Assembly: GCA_029204225.1 (NCBI GenBank)
Contig: CM055093.1
Coordinates: 5,253,205-5,317,204 of the forward strand
Direction: 5' to 3'
DNA: 64,000 bases
Source of the DNA: Diphasiastrum complanatum
Lineage: Eukaryota > Streptophyta > Lycopodiopsida > Lycopodiales > Lycopodiaceae
Position numbers and translations under genes: made by a program. Shown here in pieces: positions 22,061 to 36,216 of the stretch. The notes beneath the pieces were generated by a model. That model was not told the DNA's origin. It did not search any database and saw nothing but the letters and a program-made list of their open reading frames with translations. Within the stretch, counting starts at the first letter, position 1, and the number at the start of each line of letters is the position of its first letter.

Positions 22061-23330
22061 AACAGTAGATCCTGTAGTATGATGAATGAACATCATATCC
22101 TACGAGAAATTCCTGTTCCAATTCTGATCTAGAATGTGGGTGTATGCGACGCATCCAAAAATGTGCACGTGTCAGACTTGGTTTGTTGCCCCACCAAACC
22201 TCGTGTGGCATGGTATGCGCAACACTGGATTCACCTATCTTGTTCTGTAGGTAGTTGGCTATAGCTACTACTTCAACCCATAAAAATTTTGATGCCTTTG
22301 AATAGGCCATCATGGATCTCGTAGCTTCCACGAGAGTCTGATTTCTACTCTCTGCCACACCATTGTGTTGTGGTGTATAGGCTGCAGTCTTCAAGTGAAG
22401 TATGCCTTTGTTGGTGCAAAACTCTACAAGCATTTGGAGACATATTCTCCTCCTATGTCTGTTCTCAACTGCTTCACCTTCTTGTCAGTCCATTTCTCAG
22501 CCCAATTCACGAAATTTGTGAATTTGTCCAGGGCCTCTAACTTGTTGTGGATAAAGTACATGGCTGCAAATTTGCTGAAGTCGTCAATGAAAGTGGTGTA
22601 GTACTTTGAACCTTCCAGGGAGACCACATCAAATGGTTCATAGATGTTAGAGTGTACCAGTTCCAGGAGTACTTTCGTTCTGAAAGAGTCCTTGGTGAAT
22701 GGTATACGTGACATCTTGCCTTTGTTACATGCATCACAGGATTTCAAGCATGATGCATCTTTGATATTGACACCGATGAATGCTTCGCTCCGGCTAGCAT
22801 TGTATAGAACAATTGTATTCATGTGATACAACCTTCTGTGCCATATAATATCCATCGCTTCGTTGATCTGAGCGTGCTCTGAAGGTACTCAAATCCAAAG
22901 GTGATACATGTTTCCCTTTCGTCCTTCTAAAGAGTGGGCACGTATAGAGTGTCATCAAGCCTTCTGTCTCTTCCTTTGGTGCTTAACCATAGTGCTCCAG
23001 TTCCGCTAACTTTGTGTCTGAAACCATCTCCCAAGATTATATATCTGGAAGATTTTGATATCAGTGATCATGTGTCTCGTTGCCACAAAGTGTGACGTTG
23101 CACCTAAATCAAGAATTATCTCTTGTGTATCTGAAGTTGATGTCACACAGACATCAGCACACTTCTTGTTTCTTGGATTTGGGTTGTAGTCAATGGCTGC
23201 GTGACCCTTTTTGTGACAATGGATGCACTCTACTCTCTGGATTGAGCCATCACTTATCAACAGTGTGGTCTTCTCATGTACTCCCATGTTCAACGTGTTT
23301 CAACCACGTGTTCCACATGCCAATCCAATT
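22061..23330 (-). pseudogene. Copia fragment E: zinc knuckle, protease, GAG-pre-integrase, integrase
   Basis: The minus-strand series is CIHCHKKGHAAIDY (about 23230), ILDLGATSHFV (protease with DSG changed to DLG), IWHRRLYHMN, SCDACNKGKMSRIPF, FIDDFSKFAAMYF, RTDIGGEYVS, YTPQHNGVAESRNQTLVEATRSMMAYSK and HEVWWGNKPSLTRA. It ends at YYRIY (about 22067) without RT. It is the same family as A and D1. Frameshifts and the missing protease Ser make it dead. Confidence 0.87.
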
Positions 23331-24470
23331 CTGAACATGACCAGTTACCAGCAACAACATCCCCACCAACATATTTTTTTTAGATCCACTTGAGCAGTTA
23401 CGTTGCCAGCAACAACACCAGCAAGATCGACATCCAAGGTCACAAACCCAAAGTCGACAATGACAAGGCTAAGATGACAAATGGGCAATCCAAAGCGACT
23501 CGAACAGAAGAAGTATCCCAGTCATGACAAAGATCCTTCAGAAAAAGAAAACACAAGCATTGGAAAATCTGTCTCCTTCTTCAACCATCCTCTTGCCATA
23601 CTTCTGCGCCCATTCTGATGCCTATCTTTCACACCATCTACCGTTGTCACCACCACCCTTTCTTCCACCTGTTTGTTTATTATCAATTCATTGTTTTTCT
23701 GAGAAATTCCCAGTTTTGATAGTCTTACCAAAGCAGCTGATGGATCATTGCAAGTGTTTTGCGGAAACTAACTGTCACCTGCAATGAATGATTAGCCAAA
23801 AGAAGACGTACAAAAGCAGACAAAGCAGCTAGAAGACATCAAAAATTAAGTAAAGAAGTTGAGGAGGAAAGGACAAAACTTAAGCAACAAATGAGTCAGA
23901 TCAACCTTGATAAAAAAAACCTCTTTGGAGCAATGATAGTTGAATCTCCTCGTATGAAGCCCAAAGAGATCCAAAAGTAATGGATAAAAAAAAAGAGTTG
24001 TAGAAAAAAAGAAAGGCGATGACAACCGTGAACCTGCAAATAAAGTGAGCTCCTCACCCAGCAAGTGGTGGTCAAAGCTCAACATTGCAAGGGTCCAAGG
24101 CTGCAACTATAGAACTATCAATGCTTTCACCCTTCCACGAGACCTTCATCATGTTTTCTTATCGTCACCAAACTGTCCATCCAAAACTGTTTCTACCACC
24201 AAATTTTTTATGAATGAGTCCATTCCCTTGAGACTGATAATCGAAGTTTGTGCTACCTACAAATCGAAGGTTTTTCTTAAGGCTGGGACTTCGACTGAGC
24301 GAAGAACACCCAGAAGCAAATGGAGAATACAGACCTCCCAAATGTTAGAACCTGCCAAGAAACCAAAGATGAAACCTGTTAGCCGATTCTCTAGTGCCGA
24401 GCCAAGCTGAAGACACAAGTTATCTCTCACCCATGACCGAGGAGGTCTCAAAAGGAAGAGGGCAGAAGAA
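23331..24470 (+). other. Unassigned stretch with a basic coiled-coil-like frame, possible retroelement internal region
   Basis: Around 23793-23980 a plus frame reads LAKRRRTKADKAARRHQKL and then a Glu/Lys-rich helix before a stop. Another frame of 121 codons at 24045-24410 has no known domain. A purine-rich AAAAGGAAGAGGGCAGAAG lies at about 24449-24467, as expected of a polypurine tract before an LTR. I do not recognise the product. Confidence 0.35.
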
Positions 24471-24529
24471 ACTGAGAGCCGATCATGAGAGCCAAGGAAA
24501 TACTAACTAGGAAGACAGTGAGTAACTAT

Positions 24530-25395
24530 GTGAGCCTACATGGTGTATCCCAAAGAAGGAATGACCATGTAGGATCTAGTAATGTTTCCTAGGCATTGTA
24601 AATAAAGGTAGAACTCCCTTAAATTAGTTAGAGTGAGCCATCTTTTGATGGTGACCTTTAGTGGAAGGGCAAATTCCACATGTAGTTCTAATTTAGTGGA
24701 ATTGCCACATGGGCAGCCTTCTTGCTTATTTAAGGGCCCCCCTCTCTTGTGAGGGAGCTTTGATTGTATTGTCAAGTTCTCTTGAGCAAATAAAGAGAAT
24801 CTTCCACGAGTTCTTGATGATAGCTTAGCTCCTTGTTCATGGCAATGATCTTGAGTGATATTTCTATGAGCATGCTTGATTCCTTTGCATTGTGGATTAA
24901 CTAGGTTCTTGTTTCTTGTTTCTTGTTTAGTTGTGGATTAGCATTCAGTTCTTGCTTGTGGAATCTTGTAGTAATCAACATTCAAGTAAACTAGATAGGC
25001 TGGTTTGTGGCATAGATCTTGCATACTCCCTTACAGCCAGTTTTTTATTGTTTTTGAGTAATCCAAGCATCAAGTGATGAGTGTTTCTTGATTCTTAGAT
25101 TGTTAAAATACTGCTAGGAATCTTGTTTCTTGTATCTTGTATCTTGTTTCTTGAATCTTGTTTTCAATAGCTAATCTAGTTCTTGATTCTTTTCTGATTT
25201 AGTAGTTAGTAGGAGGATCGCTCTCTACGCTGAACGTTGATCTTCTTGAGCTGTAGATGGTTACATGGCTGGTCTCTTGCATGTAGCTGAGTATTGGATT
25301 TGAGTTACCCACTGACAAGCTGAGAATACGTAATGAAAACCTAGGTAACGCTTCTGCTCTGTAACAGTTCTAATAAGAAGAAGAACCACAAAGAA
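24530..25395 (+). mobile_element. Probable plus-strand LTR
   Basis: After the purine tract, TGTGAGCCTACATGG begins a non-coding block. It has a TATTTAAG box at about 24727, an AATAAA at 24788 in the usual U3-R order, and runs of TCTTGTTTC/TCTTGTATC (9-bp repeats, about 24910-24935 and 25119-25165). The edges are approximate and no partner LTR was seen. Confidence 0.5.
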
Positions 25396-25457
25396 CCATA
25401 ATAACAAAAGTAAGTAATCCAAGAAAAGAAAAGAGATAAAAGACAAAAGAGAAAAAC

Positions 25458-25488
25458 TTGTTCACAGATTCAGTGAATCTGTGAACAA
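25458..25488. repeat. 31-bp perfect palindrome, 15-bp arms around one base
   Basis: TTGTTCACAGATTCA (25458-25472) and TGAATCTGTGAACAA (25474-25488) are exact reverse complements around G25473. TTGGTGTCGTT follows, in the position where a primer site would lie downstream of the LTR. Confidence 0.9.
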
Positions 25489-25509
25489 TTGGTGTCGTTC
25501 CACAGCTAC

Positions 25510-25925
25510 ACACACGCTCAACCAAGCCATATCTCAATCTCTTGTGTTGCGACACAATCTCCTTGAGAGCTCCTACACGTTCATTGTCGAGCTCATCACT
25601 TCGGTCTTGACCGAAGTCCTGCTCGTTTCTCAACCAGAGTCTCATGATCCTCACCAAGCCGAGCTCCATGACTCAAGTTTGGACCGGACCACTACCTCAT
25701 ACCTCTCGACCGAACCACAACTTCACAATCCTAACATGTCCTGATTTACACCTCAACCGCCACTCATTATTTTAATCTCAACCGGAGTAATAACTAAACG
25801 AACATCTCTTTGACATCTCGACCGAAGGAAACCTTCACATCTCAACCGGACCCTTCAATCCTAATCTCAACCAAAGTGTTCAGTCAAAACTCGACCGGAG
25901 CACTCCCATCACATCTCAACCGGGC
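25510..25925. repeat. Dispersed array of CTCAACCGG/CTCGACCGA motifs
   Basis: At least 13 copies of a motif close to YTC(A/G)ACC(G/A)(G/A) lie at irregular 20-45 bp spacing (for example 25707, 25777, 25815, 25836, 25887, 25912). An 88-codon open frame at 25481-25744 overlaps but shows no domain. Confidence 0.7.
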
Positions 25926-25929
25926 TCCA

Positions 25930-28434
<2,505 letters not shown>

Positions 28435-29268
28435 CTATTGTAAACTCCGTGTAATTCTGCAAACTGTGTAAAAACACTTGTAATTCTGCAGACTATGTAA
28501 ACACATGGAAAAATCCGTAGAATTGAATAAACAATGGATGAAGATTCGAGAGGCTGTGATATACTCTGATTCAGTGGAAGATAGAGCTATCGAAGATTGC
28601 TTGCGATTGTTCCAGGAAACTGGACCATTGTTGAGGAAGAATGTAAATCTGGAAGTAGATTTACGAGTGTCTACATCTCCTGCCCAAGTAGCATTTGTGA
28701 AACCACTGAATAAATTGAGGTTTTCATTGCCGACTGCTCCATAGCAAATGCAAAACTCCATAGTAGCTCAAAGATATCTCATGACTCTGATAAGAGCCTC
28801 CAATGTTGTATACTTAGTCAGACACTGGTCCTTTGACAATTTGAGTCTTGGTTTCATTGGTGAGAGAGTTAACTTGTTATTCACCAGATTATATCTAATT
28901 AACATGTTGTAGATGTACCTCTGTTGTGTAATGTAGATCACCTTCTGTTTTCTGTCTCTATGGATTTGTATACCAAGGCAGAAATGAGCTCGCTTAGATT
29001 GGTCATGTTGAATTCGGAAGATAGCATTGCTTGGCTTCTTTTATCAAATCGATATTGTTGTTAAAGGGCAATGTATCATCCACGTACAAAGTGATAATGA
29101 TAAAAGACTGTTGCACTGCTCTAAAGTAAACGTTTGAATCTGAAGAGCTAGGTGTATAGCTGTGATCAATAAGGAAAGTATTGATCCTTTCAACAATCGT
29201 CCATGTCTGGTTCTTGATAAGAGATGAATACTCTTTATCCATAGATTCTTTCCAGAGATCTGAATCAT
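28435..29268 (-). pseudogene. Copia RT/RNase H remnant with an internal RT deletion
   Basis: Minus-strand reading gives SLIKNQTWTIVE (29220-29190), a jump directly to TFLIDHSYTPSSSDSNVYF, then LYVDDTLPFNN (29090). Next comes LGIQIHRDRKQKVIYITQQRY with MLIRYNL and KPRLKLSKDQC (28985-28800), and RNase H SGFTNATWAGDVDTRKST, VSWNNRKQSSIALSSTESEY (28720-28540). About 130-150 residues of RT between the first two segments are missing. The end is cut before the last RNase H motif. Confidence 0.85.
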
Positions 29269-29629
29269 GCTGACTGAGTGCCTCTTGGACAGACGTCAGT
29301 TCCTGACCTCATGCACCTCATAATCTAGAATATGCGGATCAAGAGCCAACCTCTACAAGTGCCATAGGTTACGGAGAGAGAAAAACCATCCAACATTTAA
29401 CTACAAAAGCAATCAAGAAGGCTTTCTTAGGATGCCTAAGGAATAAGGTAAGAAAGTGAAAACGGACGAGGGTCTACTAAGAATGGTACTCAGAGATTGG
29501 TAGGACCCAAAAAGCACCTATCATTGGAAAATGGAACAAAAATCAAGAGTCCTAGGTTGTGGCATATTGCAGTTTTTATCTCGCAATGCCAATCTCAAGC
29601 ACATCAAAAAGGCTTCTCGTATCGTCTTC
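29269..29629. other. Unassigned stretch left of the solo LTR
   Basis: No recognisable gene. The solo LTR target lies at 29630. Confidence 0.4.
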
Positions 29630-29634
29630 AAGCG

Positions 29635-30466
29635 TGTGAAAAATGCAGAAATAAGCTTTGTAGAGGCCAAAAATCTTGTATATAGATAAACACACATGTG
29701 TGGAGCCTGTTCCCATGTGTGAAAATAGTGTACTTTTCATGTACCATAATCATATAGGTTGTACATATGATTTAATTCAAGTTCTAGTGGCTAAAAAGGC
29801 CAAAAACTAGTTTTCTAGACATATGACACATGGCATCAATCTATTGCTTGCATGAGCCACATCCTTTGGTTAAGTGTCACATCCCATGTGTAGAGGACAG
29901 CTCACATGTGTGGAATAAGCTGAAGTAGACGAATTTTGACTTCTAGAAGATTTCCAAGTAGATCTCCATATAGAAGGAAAATGGACCAAAAGTGCTCAAA
30001 ATAGAAGGTTTTGTCCAAGTGTCAGTTTTGCATGATGAATCATCATATGACAAAGCACCTTCACACATGTGGGATCAAAGGGATGATCAGTACCACGAGC
30101 TCTCACTTATTGTATATATAGAGCCACATTTGGCCATAATCAGGGTGAGACACAAATCTTGGTTTTGGAGGCAATTTTGTGTTAATTTCATCATTTGTCT
30201 TGATTTTTCTTGAATTTTTTGAGTTTCTATCATAATGTACTTTGTTTTCATGTTGGAGTCCATACTCTGACAGTGTTTCACACGTGTGAAACCAGAAAGT
30301 ACACTTACCTTCAATTAATGATTGTTCTTGATAGGATTTTGTGTATAGAATTGATCTAGATTGATCTTAATCTGAAGTAGATTGATAGATCAAGTATTCT
30401 GACAACCAATCCCTCTTGAGGATCAAATTAGGATCCACTCTTGGTCCTTTTTGTACTTTTTTCACA
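29635..30466 (+). mobile_element. Solo LTR of the element C family, with AAGCG target duplication
   Basis: This 832-bp block is the reverse complement of the C LTRs with scattered substitutions. It starts TGTGAAAAATGCAG and ends CTTTTTTCACA. AAGCG occurs immediately before (29630-29634) and after (30467-30471). No internal sequence adjoins it, so it is the product of LTR-LTR recombination. TATATATAG at about 30113 and the CACATGTGTG palindromes are conserved. Confidence 0.95.
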
Positions 30467-30471
30467 AAGCG

Positions 30472-31780
30472 CAGGTATATTTGCCAGAGAAAATTGGAAT
30501 GAAAACTCGCGCTTGAGAGCGATATCCACAAAGTAATATCGATTTCAGACAGGAGGTACGAACCGAGAGAAAAGAGGTTAAAAAGTGCGCTTGAAATCGA
30601 TAGCAGGCACAAAAATCAAAAGAATTGTGAACAACATGTGTCGTTTCATAATTGGTCAAAAATATTTGCCCGTATAGATTATGATTGATGCGACAGTTGT
30701 CATGTGCCAAATGACACATGGCGATATATGATTGGTGCACGTGTCACACACCCATGTGTCCCTTGTCAATGAGTCATCATGATTAGTATAGATGGACACG
30801 TGGACCATTGATTTGATGCCATGTGTCCTTGGTCAGTTTTCCACACGTGCAAATTTTTCCACAGATATTTTTATTTTTTCTCACAAATTTTCAGTGTTTT
30901 ACATCATAGTATCGATCTCAAGCGCGTCCAACAACCTTCTAGTTTCAGTCATCTCCCCCCGTGCTCGAGATTGATACCGCGATATCTCCGATATCGCTTT
31001 CGAATGCAGAACTTCACTTATTTCTTGTTTCGTTGCTAATCTTGTGCTCAAATGGATACTCAGTCTTTCAAGCTTCTTTCTATTGCAAATTTTTTTATGT
31101 CCTATCTTTGGCAAATTTTTTTGGGTCCTTTCTTCCACAAATTTTGTTGTGTCTTTTCTTCTGAAATTTTTTTTTTGTCCTTCTTTTATATTTGACCATG
31201 ATGGTTAGGACCAAAGCCATTGCTCATGCCAAGAACCTCTGTATAGCCTTCCCGTGCCCGTGTCCCCCCTGGGTACTGGCCGTAGACAGGGCAGAAAGCA
31301 GGTCTGGCTGAGGGAGATTAGAAAACTCCATAGATCAATAATACAAAGGAAGGCAAAATTACAGGACAAGATATTACTGTCATGATAGCTCATGATACCA
31401 ATATAGAAAATAAAGCTAAAGTTAATGAATAGAATTTCAATTGTAAACATGTATATATTACCACATGGAAAAGGAGACAAATTCATACATGTAAACAACC
31501 CATTTATTGGATTTTTATTGATATCAATATAGATTCTTACAATCAAGTTATGTCCATAGTACACTACTGGATTGCAATTTTTCTACATTGATAAAAAACA
31601 AGATTCTTGTTTTCATATTGAGTAACGATGATGGACATGTATTTTCTGATAGTCAATCTCGGTGTTCTTCCATCAGTTGGATAGTTTCGCCAATATCACT
31701 GCATTTGATCTTCGTCTTTTATGTAACTGAATAAAAGTATGTAACATTTAGTATAAAGATTATACGAGCAATTTTTTAAA
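30472..31780. other. Unassigned stretch
   Basis: There is no recognised gene. GAGAGCGATATC at about 30515 and GATATCGCTTTC at about 30990 are roughly inverted, so a decayed element with terminal repeats is possible but not shown. Confidence 0.35.
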
Positions 31781-31784
31781 GAAA

Positions 31785-32560
31785 TTATACATCAAGAATA
31801 GAGTGTTTATAGCTACTTACAAGTTTGCCATTTGAAATGAATCTGAAGTTTGAAAGTATATCATCATGTAGGAGCAATAGTTCTTGCCTAGTGTAATTTA
31901 GGCTCCCATCTTCTTCCACCTCAACACATGTCAAAAGTGCATCATTGTATATTATTTCAATATTTTTTTGCTTAGAATGTCTGGTTTCCAAGTCCTGATC
32001 GAGTGGCACCCATTTACTCTTGCTTTGATAGCAAAAGCAAAAGGAAGACATTTTAATTCTACATTCAATTTTTCCATCTGATTTTTTGTCCCAGCCTTCA
32101 TTCATAAGTTCAGATAATAAACTATCTAATAAATTTTTACATATAAACATTGTTGTTGTATACATTGACACTTGAGAGAAGAAATCCACAAATATATTCA
32201 AAGAAGTAAACCAACTTATTTGAACTGTTTTTGAACCTGTGCTCATCTTTAATGAAATTTTTATATCATTATATAGTTTGCAACGAAATGATTCTAATAT
32301 TACAGCCCTCTAAGGCAATCCATTCATCACTTTCAAAACTAGGTAATGGAATTGGGACTATTTGGACATGGATTCATAAAAGAAGAGTCCACAATCAACA
32401 AGATCTTTTGCAGCTCTACCTCTATGTTGCAAATGTCCAATATCAGTGTGTATTACGTCTAACACACCTACAAGAGATCCACTTGGCTCCCATTCATTTA
32501 TATTGGATGGATACAAATATGCAAGTGAAAAATAATCAGATTGACAAGTTTAGTAATAAA
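31785..32560 (-). pseudogene. Unrecognised gene-like remnant
   Basis: A 153-codon minus-strand frame (32246-31785) has a non-transposon look, with SKSKWVPLDQDLETRH and LLTCVEVEEDGSLNYTRQELLLLHDD. Upstream (32500-32260), frames in pieces read WEPSGSLVGVLDVIHTDIGHL and DEWIALEGCNIRIISLQ, separated by stops and frame changes. It resembles several degraded exons of one host gene, perhaps copied here by a transposon. I do not recognise the family. Confidence 0.35.
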
Positions 32561-32714
32561 TGATAAGGAATGACAAAAAAAATCAAAGCATTATAATATA
32601 TCAATACTCTCAGTTTTTTTTATTGTGATCCTGACAGTTGCTTGCACATTTATCTCTAAATGCATATATACATGTTGGACTAAAATTTCGGACATATTTT
32701 TTTCTCCTGACAAT

Positions 32715-32917
32715 TTGAGCTTGGGCCACCTCGAGTTACTACATGTACTTTGATTTCCCTCATAATCTATATTGAGTTTTTGAGTCATAAAGGAGCCAAG
32801 AAGACTAGTTCAAAATTGAAGGTATAGAGATCGTTCCCTTGAAGCTTGCACCATCTAAAGTTCTCTCTCTCAACAAGGTTCTTTTTGTTCCAAAGCTTAC
32901 AAAGAACCTCATAAGTG
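32715..32917 (+). pseudogene. Copia D2, left piece (LTR-like block plus protease end)
   Basis: A 74-bp block (32715-32788) matches 39234-39307 with two differences. It is followed by an open segment reading VLFVPKLTKNLIS that stops exactly at the D1 insertion (32917). The frame resumes after D1 with VGQLFDSGHEV. Most of gag is missing, so D2 was already deleted or rearranged. Confidence 0.75.
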
Positions 32918-33925
32918 TGACGTGAAAAATAATCTACTCAAATTGCAAATATCAATCAGGCTCTGAAACGAAATGTAATGAAACGAAGCGAAACTAAAAC
33001 TTGAACGAGCTCTGACATTGACATGCTAAAACGAAATCAAATTAATCGCGAACGAAATGAATTTGGATGGATTTCAGATATGATCGCTGGTCACTGCCTG
33101 TATATCATTCCTACAATCCTCCAAAAAGTAGACAAACACTACTGATCTATGTTATAGATTAATACAACATTTAACAAAACTGAACCAATGTGCAAAATTG
33201 ATAAAAAAAAAACCAAGTGAATGAGATACACAAGTGATAGCAGATAGTAATTCATTCAAGATCAGACAAAATTGAGAGTGATATGTGCGTAATAGCTACA
33301 GTATCATCTATTGATCCTCTTGATTTTGAGCATTGTATGATAGATCCACACAACCCATTGGCATGAGAGAAAATAGTGTTTTCTCACGAGTAGCGTCTTG
33401 CTTACTAGTAGACTTCTTAGATCTCTGTGAATCCTGCTTACAAAATTGTCTCGCTCACAGGCGGACTTCTATTTTGTATATGTTTTTTTTTTATCTGTTA
33501 CTGTATGTATGTTATACATCTATTAATTGCATACATTCAGAGTAGCATATTTGATTGGATAGACTAAAAAATCTATAACTAATCATGGATTACAAGAGAG
33601 GTGGGTTAGGCACGTCCTAATGCTCTTCCGCTGATATCATCATATCAGATTAGGGTTTTTGTACTCCACAATACTTGCATGATCTTCTTGATCTTTTGGA
33701 GCATGAAGGTCAAAAAGTGTCGCAAAAATGTTTGCATCGCTTTGAGTCATTTGACTTTTGCGTCGTCTGACTTTCTCTTGTTGTATCACAAATACTTTTC
33801 TTTTGTGAACATTTTCGCCTCGTGTCTTTTCGTCAGGATGTTCGCGAACATTTTCGCTTCGTGTCTTTTCATCAAATTGCTGAAAGCTAGCAAAGCTTTG
33901 GAAATAGAAAATTTTTGTTTCTTCA
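32918..33925 (-). mobile_element. 3' LTR of D1
   Basis: It starts TGACGTGAAAAATAA and ends TTTCTTCA. It has two copies of a 39-bp repeat (33805 to about 33880) rich in GCGAACATTTTCG. Confidence 0.85.
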
Positions 33926-33959
33926 GCTCTCTCTCAAAGTGTAGTAGCTTGATGACTCC

Positions 33960-36138
33960 AAAACTTATCAAGAACATGTGCATAAGCTGCACAACCAAAG
34001 ATACAGATGTGAGTCAGATTGGATTTTCTACCCCACCATGATTCGTGTGGTTTCCTGTGAGGAACACCAAATTTTCCTATCCTGTTCTAAATGTAAGCAG
34101 TTGCAACTACTGCTTCAGCCCACAACACTCTTGGATCCTTTGAATAGGCCATCATGCACCTAGCAGCTTCCATTAGAGTCTTGTTCTTTCTTTCTGCAAC
34201 ACTGTTGTGCTATGGTGCATAAGATGTAATTCTTTTGTGAATGATTCCACGATCATTGCAGAAGTCAGTGAATCGATTTGAGATGTATTCTCCACCTCAA
34301 TCTGTTCTGATATGCTTCACCTTACTTCCTATGCATCTTTCTACCCAATTCACATACTTTGTGAATTTGTCAAATGCTTCTGATTTATTGTGAATAAAGT
34401 AGACTCTGGCAAATTTACTGTGATCATCAATAAAGATTATATAATACTTTGAGCCTCCTACTGAGATCACATTGAAAGATCCACAGATGTCAGAATGTAC
34501 AAGCTCCAAAATCTTTGTAGTTCTGTAGGAGTCTTTGACAAAAGGAGTACATGACATCTTACCCTTCAAACATGCATCACAGGTCATTGAACTAGTTGCA
34601 TTCGAGATGGTCACCCCTGTGATTGCATGATGGCTTGTTTGATATAGTGCCATTGAATTCATATGGCATAGTCTCCTATGCCATAGAGTATCTGGCGAAT
34701 CATCATGAGTCTGATGCACTTGATCTGCAGGTAGACATACCTTCAAGTGATATAGGTTGTCTTTTCTTCTACCTTGAGTGATTAATGTACTGGTACTTGC
34801 ATCAACAATGTTACATGCTTCGTCTGAGAATGTTATATGCATCCTTGCATCAGCTATTCTTGCCATTGATAGCAAGTCCTGCTACAGTGTAGGCACGAAC
34901 AGAACATCTTCGAGTCGTCTGTCTCTGTCGTTTGTGTTGAGCCATAGTGAGCCAATACCATTCACTTGATGCTTTGATCCATCTCCAAGAACAATAAATC
35001 TTGATGGATCTGCACTTCGGAAATCGGAGATGATTCGTCTTGATGTGACGAAGTGCGAGGTAGCTCCTAAATCAAGAATTACCTCCTGTGTGTTAGGTGT
35101 TGATATTGCACACATGTCTACACAAATGTAGGTAGTTGAATTTTGTGATTCGTTCTTTCTTCGCCCATCTTTGAGCTCTCTAGCTCCTCGACATAGGACG
35201 AACTATTGTTGTTCTCCTATCTGCTTTTAGCTAATTTATTTCTTGGGTTTTGGTGGTAGTCCATGGCTGCATGACCTTCTTGTGACAGTGGATACACTCA
35301 ATTTTTGGATTAAGCCCACACAAATTGATAGTATGTCCTTCGCGTTTGCATCTCACGCATGTCTTTTTGTCTCCACTCTGCTGTTTTGACCTTTCTTTGT
35401 TCTTCCATTTGCTTTTGCTGGCTCCTGCTTGCTGATCTCGATCCAGCTTTCGAGCTAACTCCCTCTTAGGCTTTAATTGCTTCTTTGTCTTCTCCTTGTT
35501 GTTGTAGAGGGCTTGGTCAGAAGCATCCTTGTGATGAAGGTGCTCTCGAACTTTGACTTCTTCTTGAATCTCGACAACAACCTTTTCGAGTGTCATAGTA
35601 GGATCTTTTGCTAGCAGGGTTCTGGTTGTTTAGAAGGATCTTGGTAAAGCTCTCAACAGATAAGCGAGCTGCTTCTCTAATGACACTACATTTTCTGCTC
35701 CAGAATTGTGTAGTGAAAGGAAAAGATCCTTCATCTTCCTAATGAAGGAAGTGATGTCTTTACCATCCCACTACAAGTTTGTCAACTGATCTTCGAGCAA
35801 CATGATCTGATTGTATGATTTCGTCTAAAATCTTGTGAGTAATGTATCCCACATTCATTTTGCTTTAGAGATTGGAGCCAAGTCAGTCTATCCTCGATGG
35901 ATGAAGATAGCACAACTATTGTCTTATCTTTCTTCTCCCTCCATTCGCGTAGCTCCTTGTCTGTAGTTGTAGGCATCTCCTCGGTGCCATCTACCCAAGG
36001 GAATAATCCTTCTCTCTTTAGTATCAGCGAGGTCTTAACCTTCCATGCTAGGAAGTTAGATTCTGATGAATCGAGGATTGTACAGATCTTGGATTGTATG
36101 CTGCTTATTGAAGCCATTGTTGTGAATTGTGTTCTCAC
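33960..36138 (-). pseudogene. Copia gag-protease-integrase remnant (element D1)
   Basis: Gag start: SIQSKICTILDSSESNFLAWKVKTSLIL (36110-36030, given here in pieces of the family pattern) and LFPWVDGTEEMPTT. Knuckles are CVRCKREGHTINLC and CIHCHKK (frameshifted, about 35360-35270). The protease has ILDLGATSHFV (35080). Then CDACLKGKMSCTPF, FIDDHSKFARVYF and an integrase end with WWGRKSNLTHICIF. The DSG of the protease is DLG and several frameshifts are present, so it is inactive. Confidence 0.85.
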
Positions 36139-36216
36139 TTGTTGATGGTTCTTTGTTTGAATGCTTAGCCTCCTGGATCTGATAGCTTTGTGGCTATGTC
36201 AGACTATGATAGGATG

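Noticed and set aside
25481..25744. 88-codon plus frame overlapping the CTCAACCGG array
   Set aside because: No domain; the openness is explained by the repeat composition.
28505..28744. Plus-strand frame of 79 codons
   Set aside because: Antisense shadow of a copia RNase H fragment.
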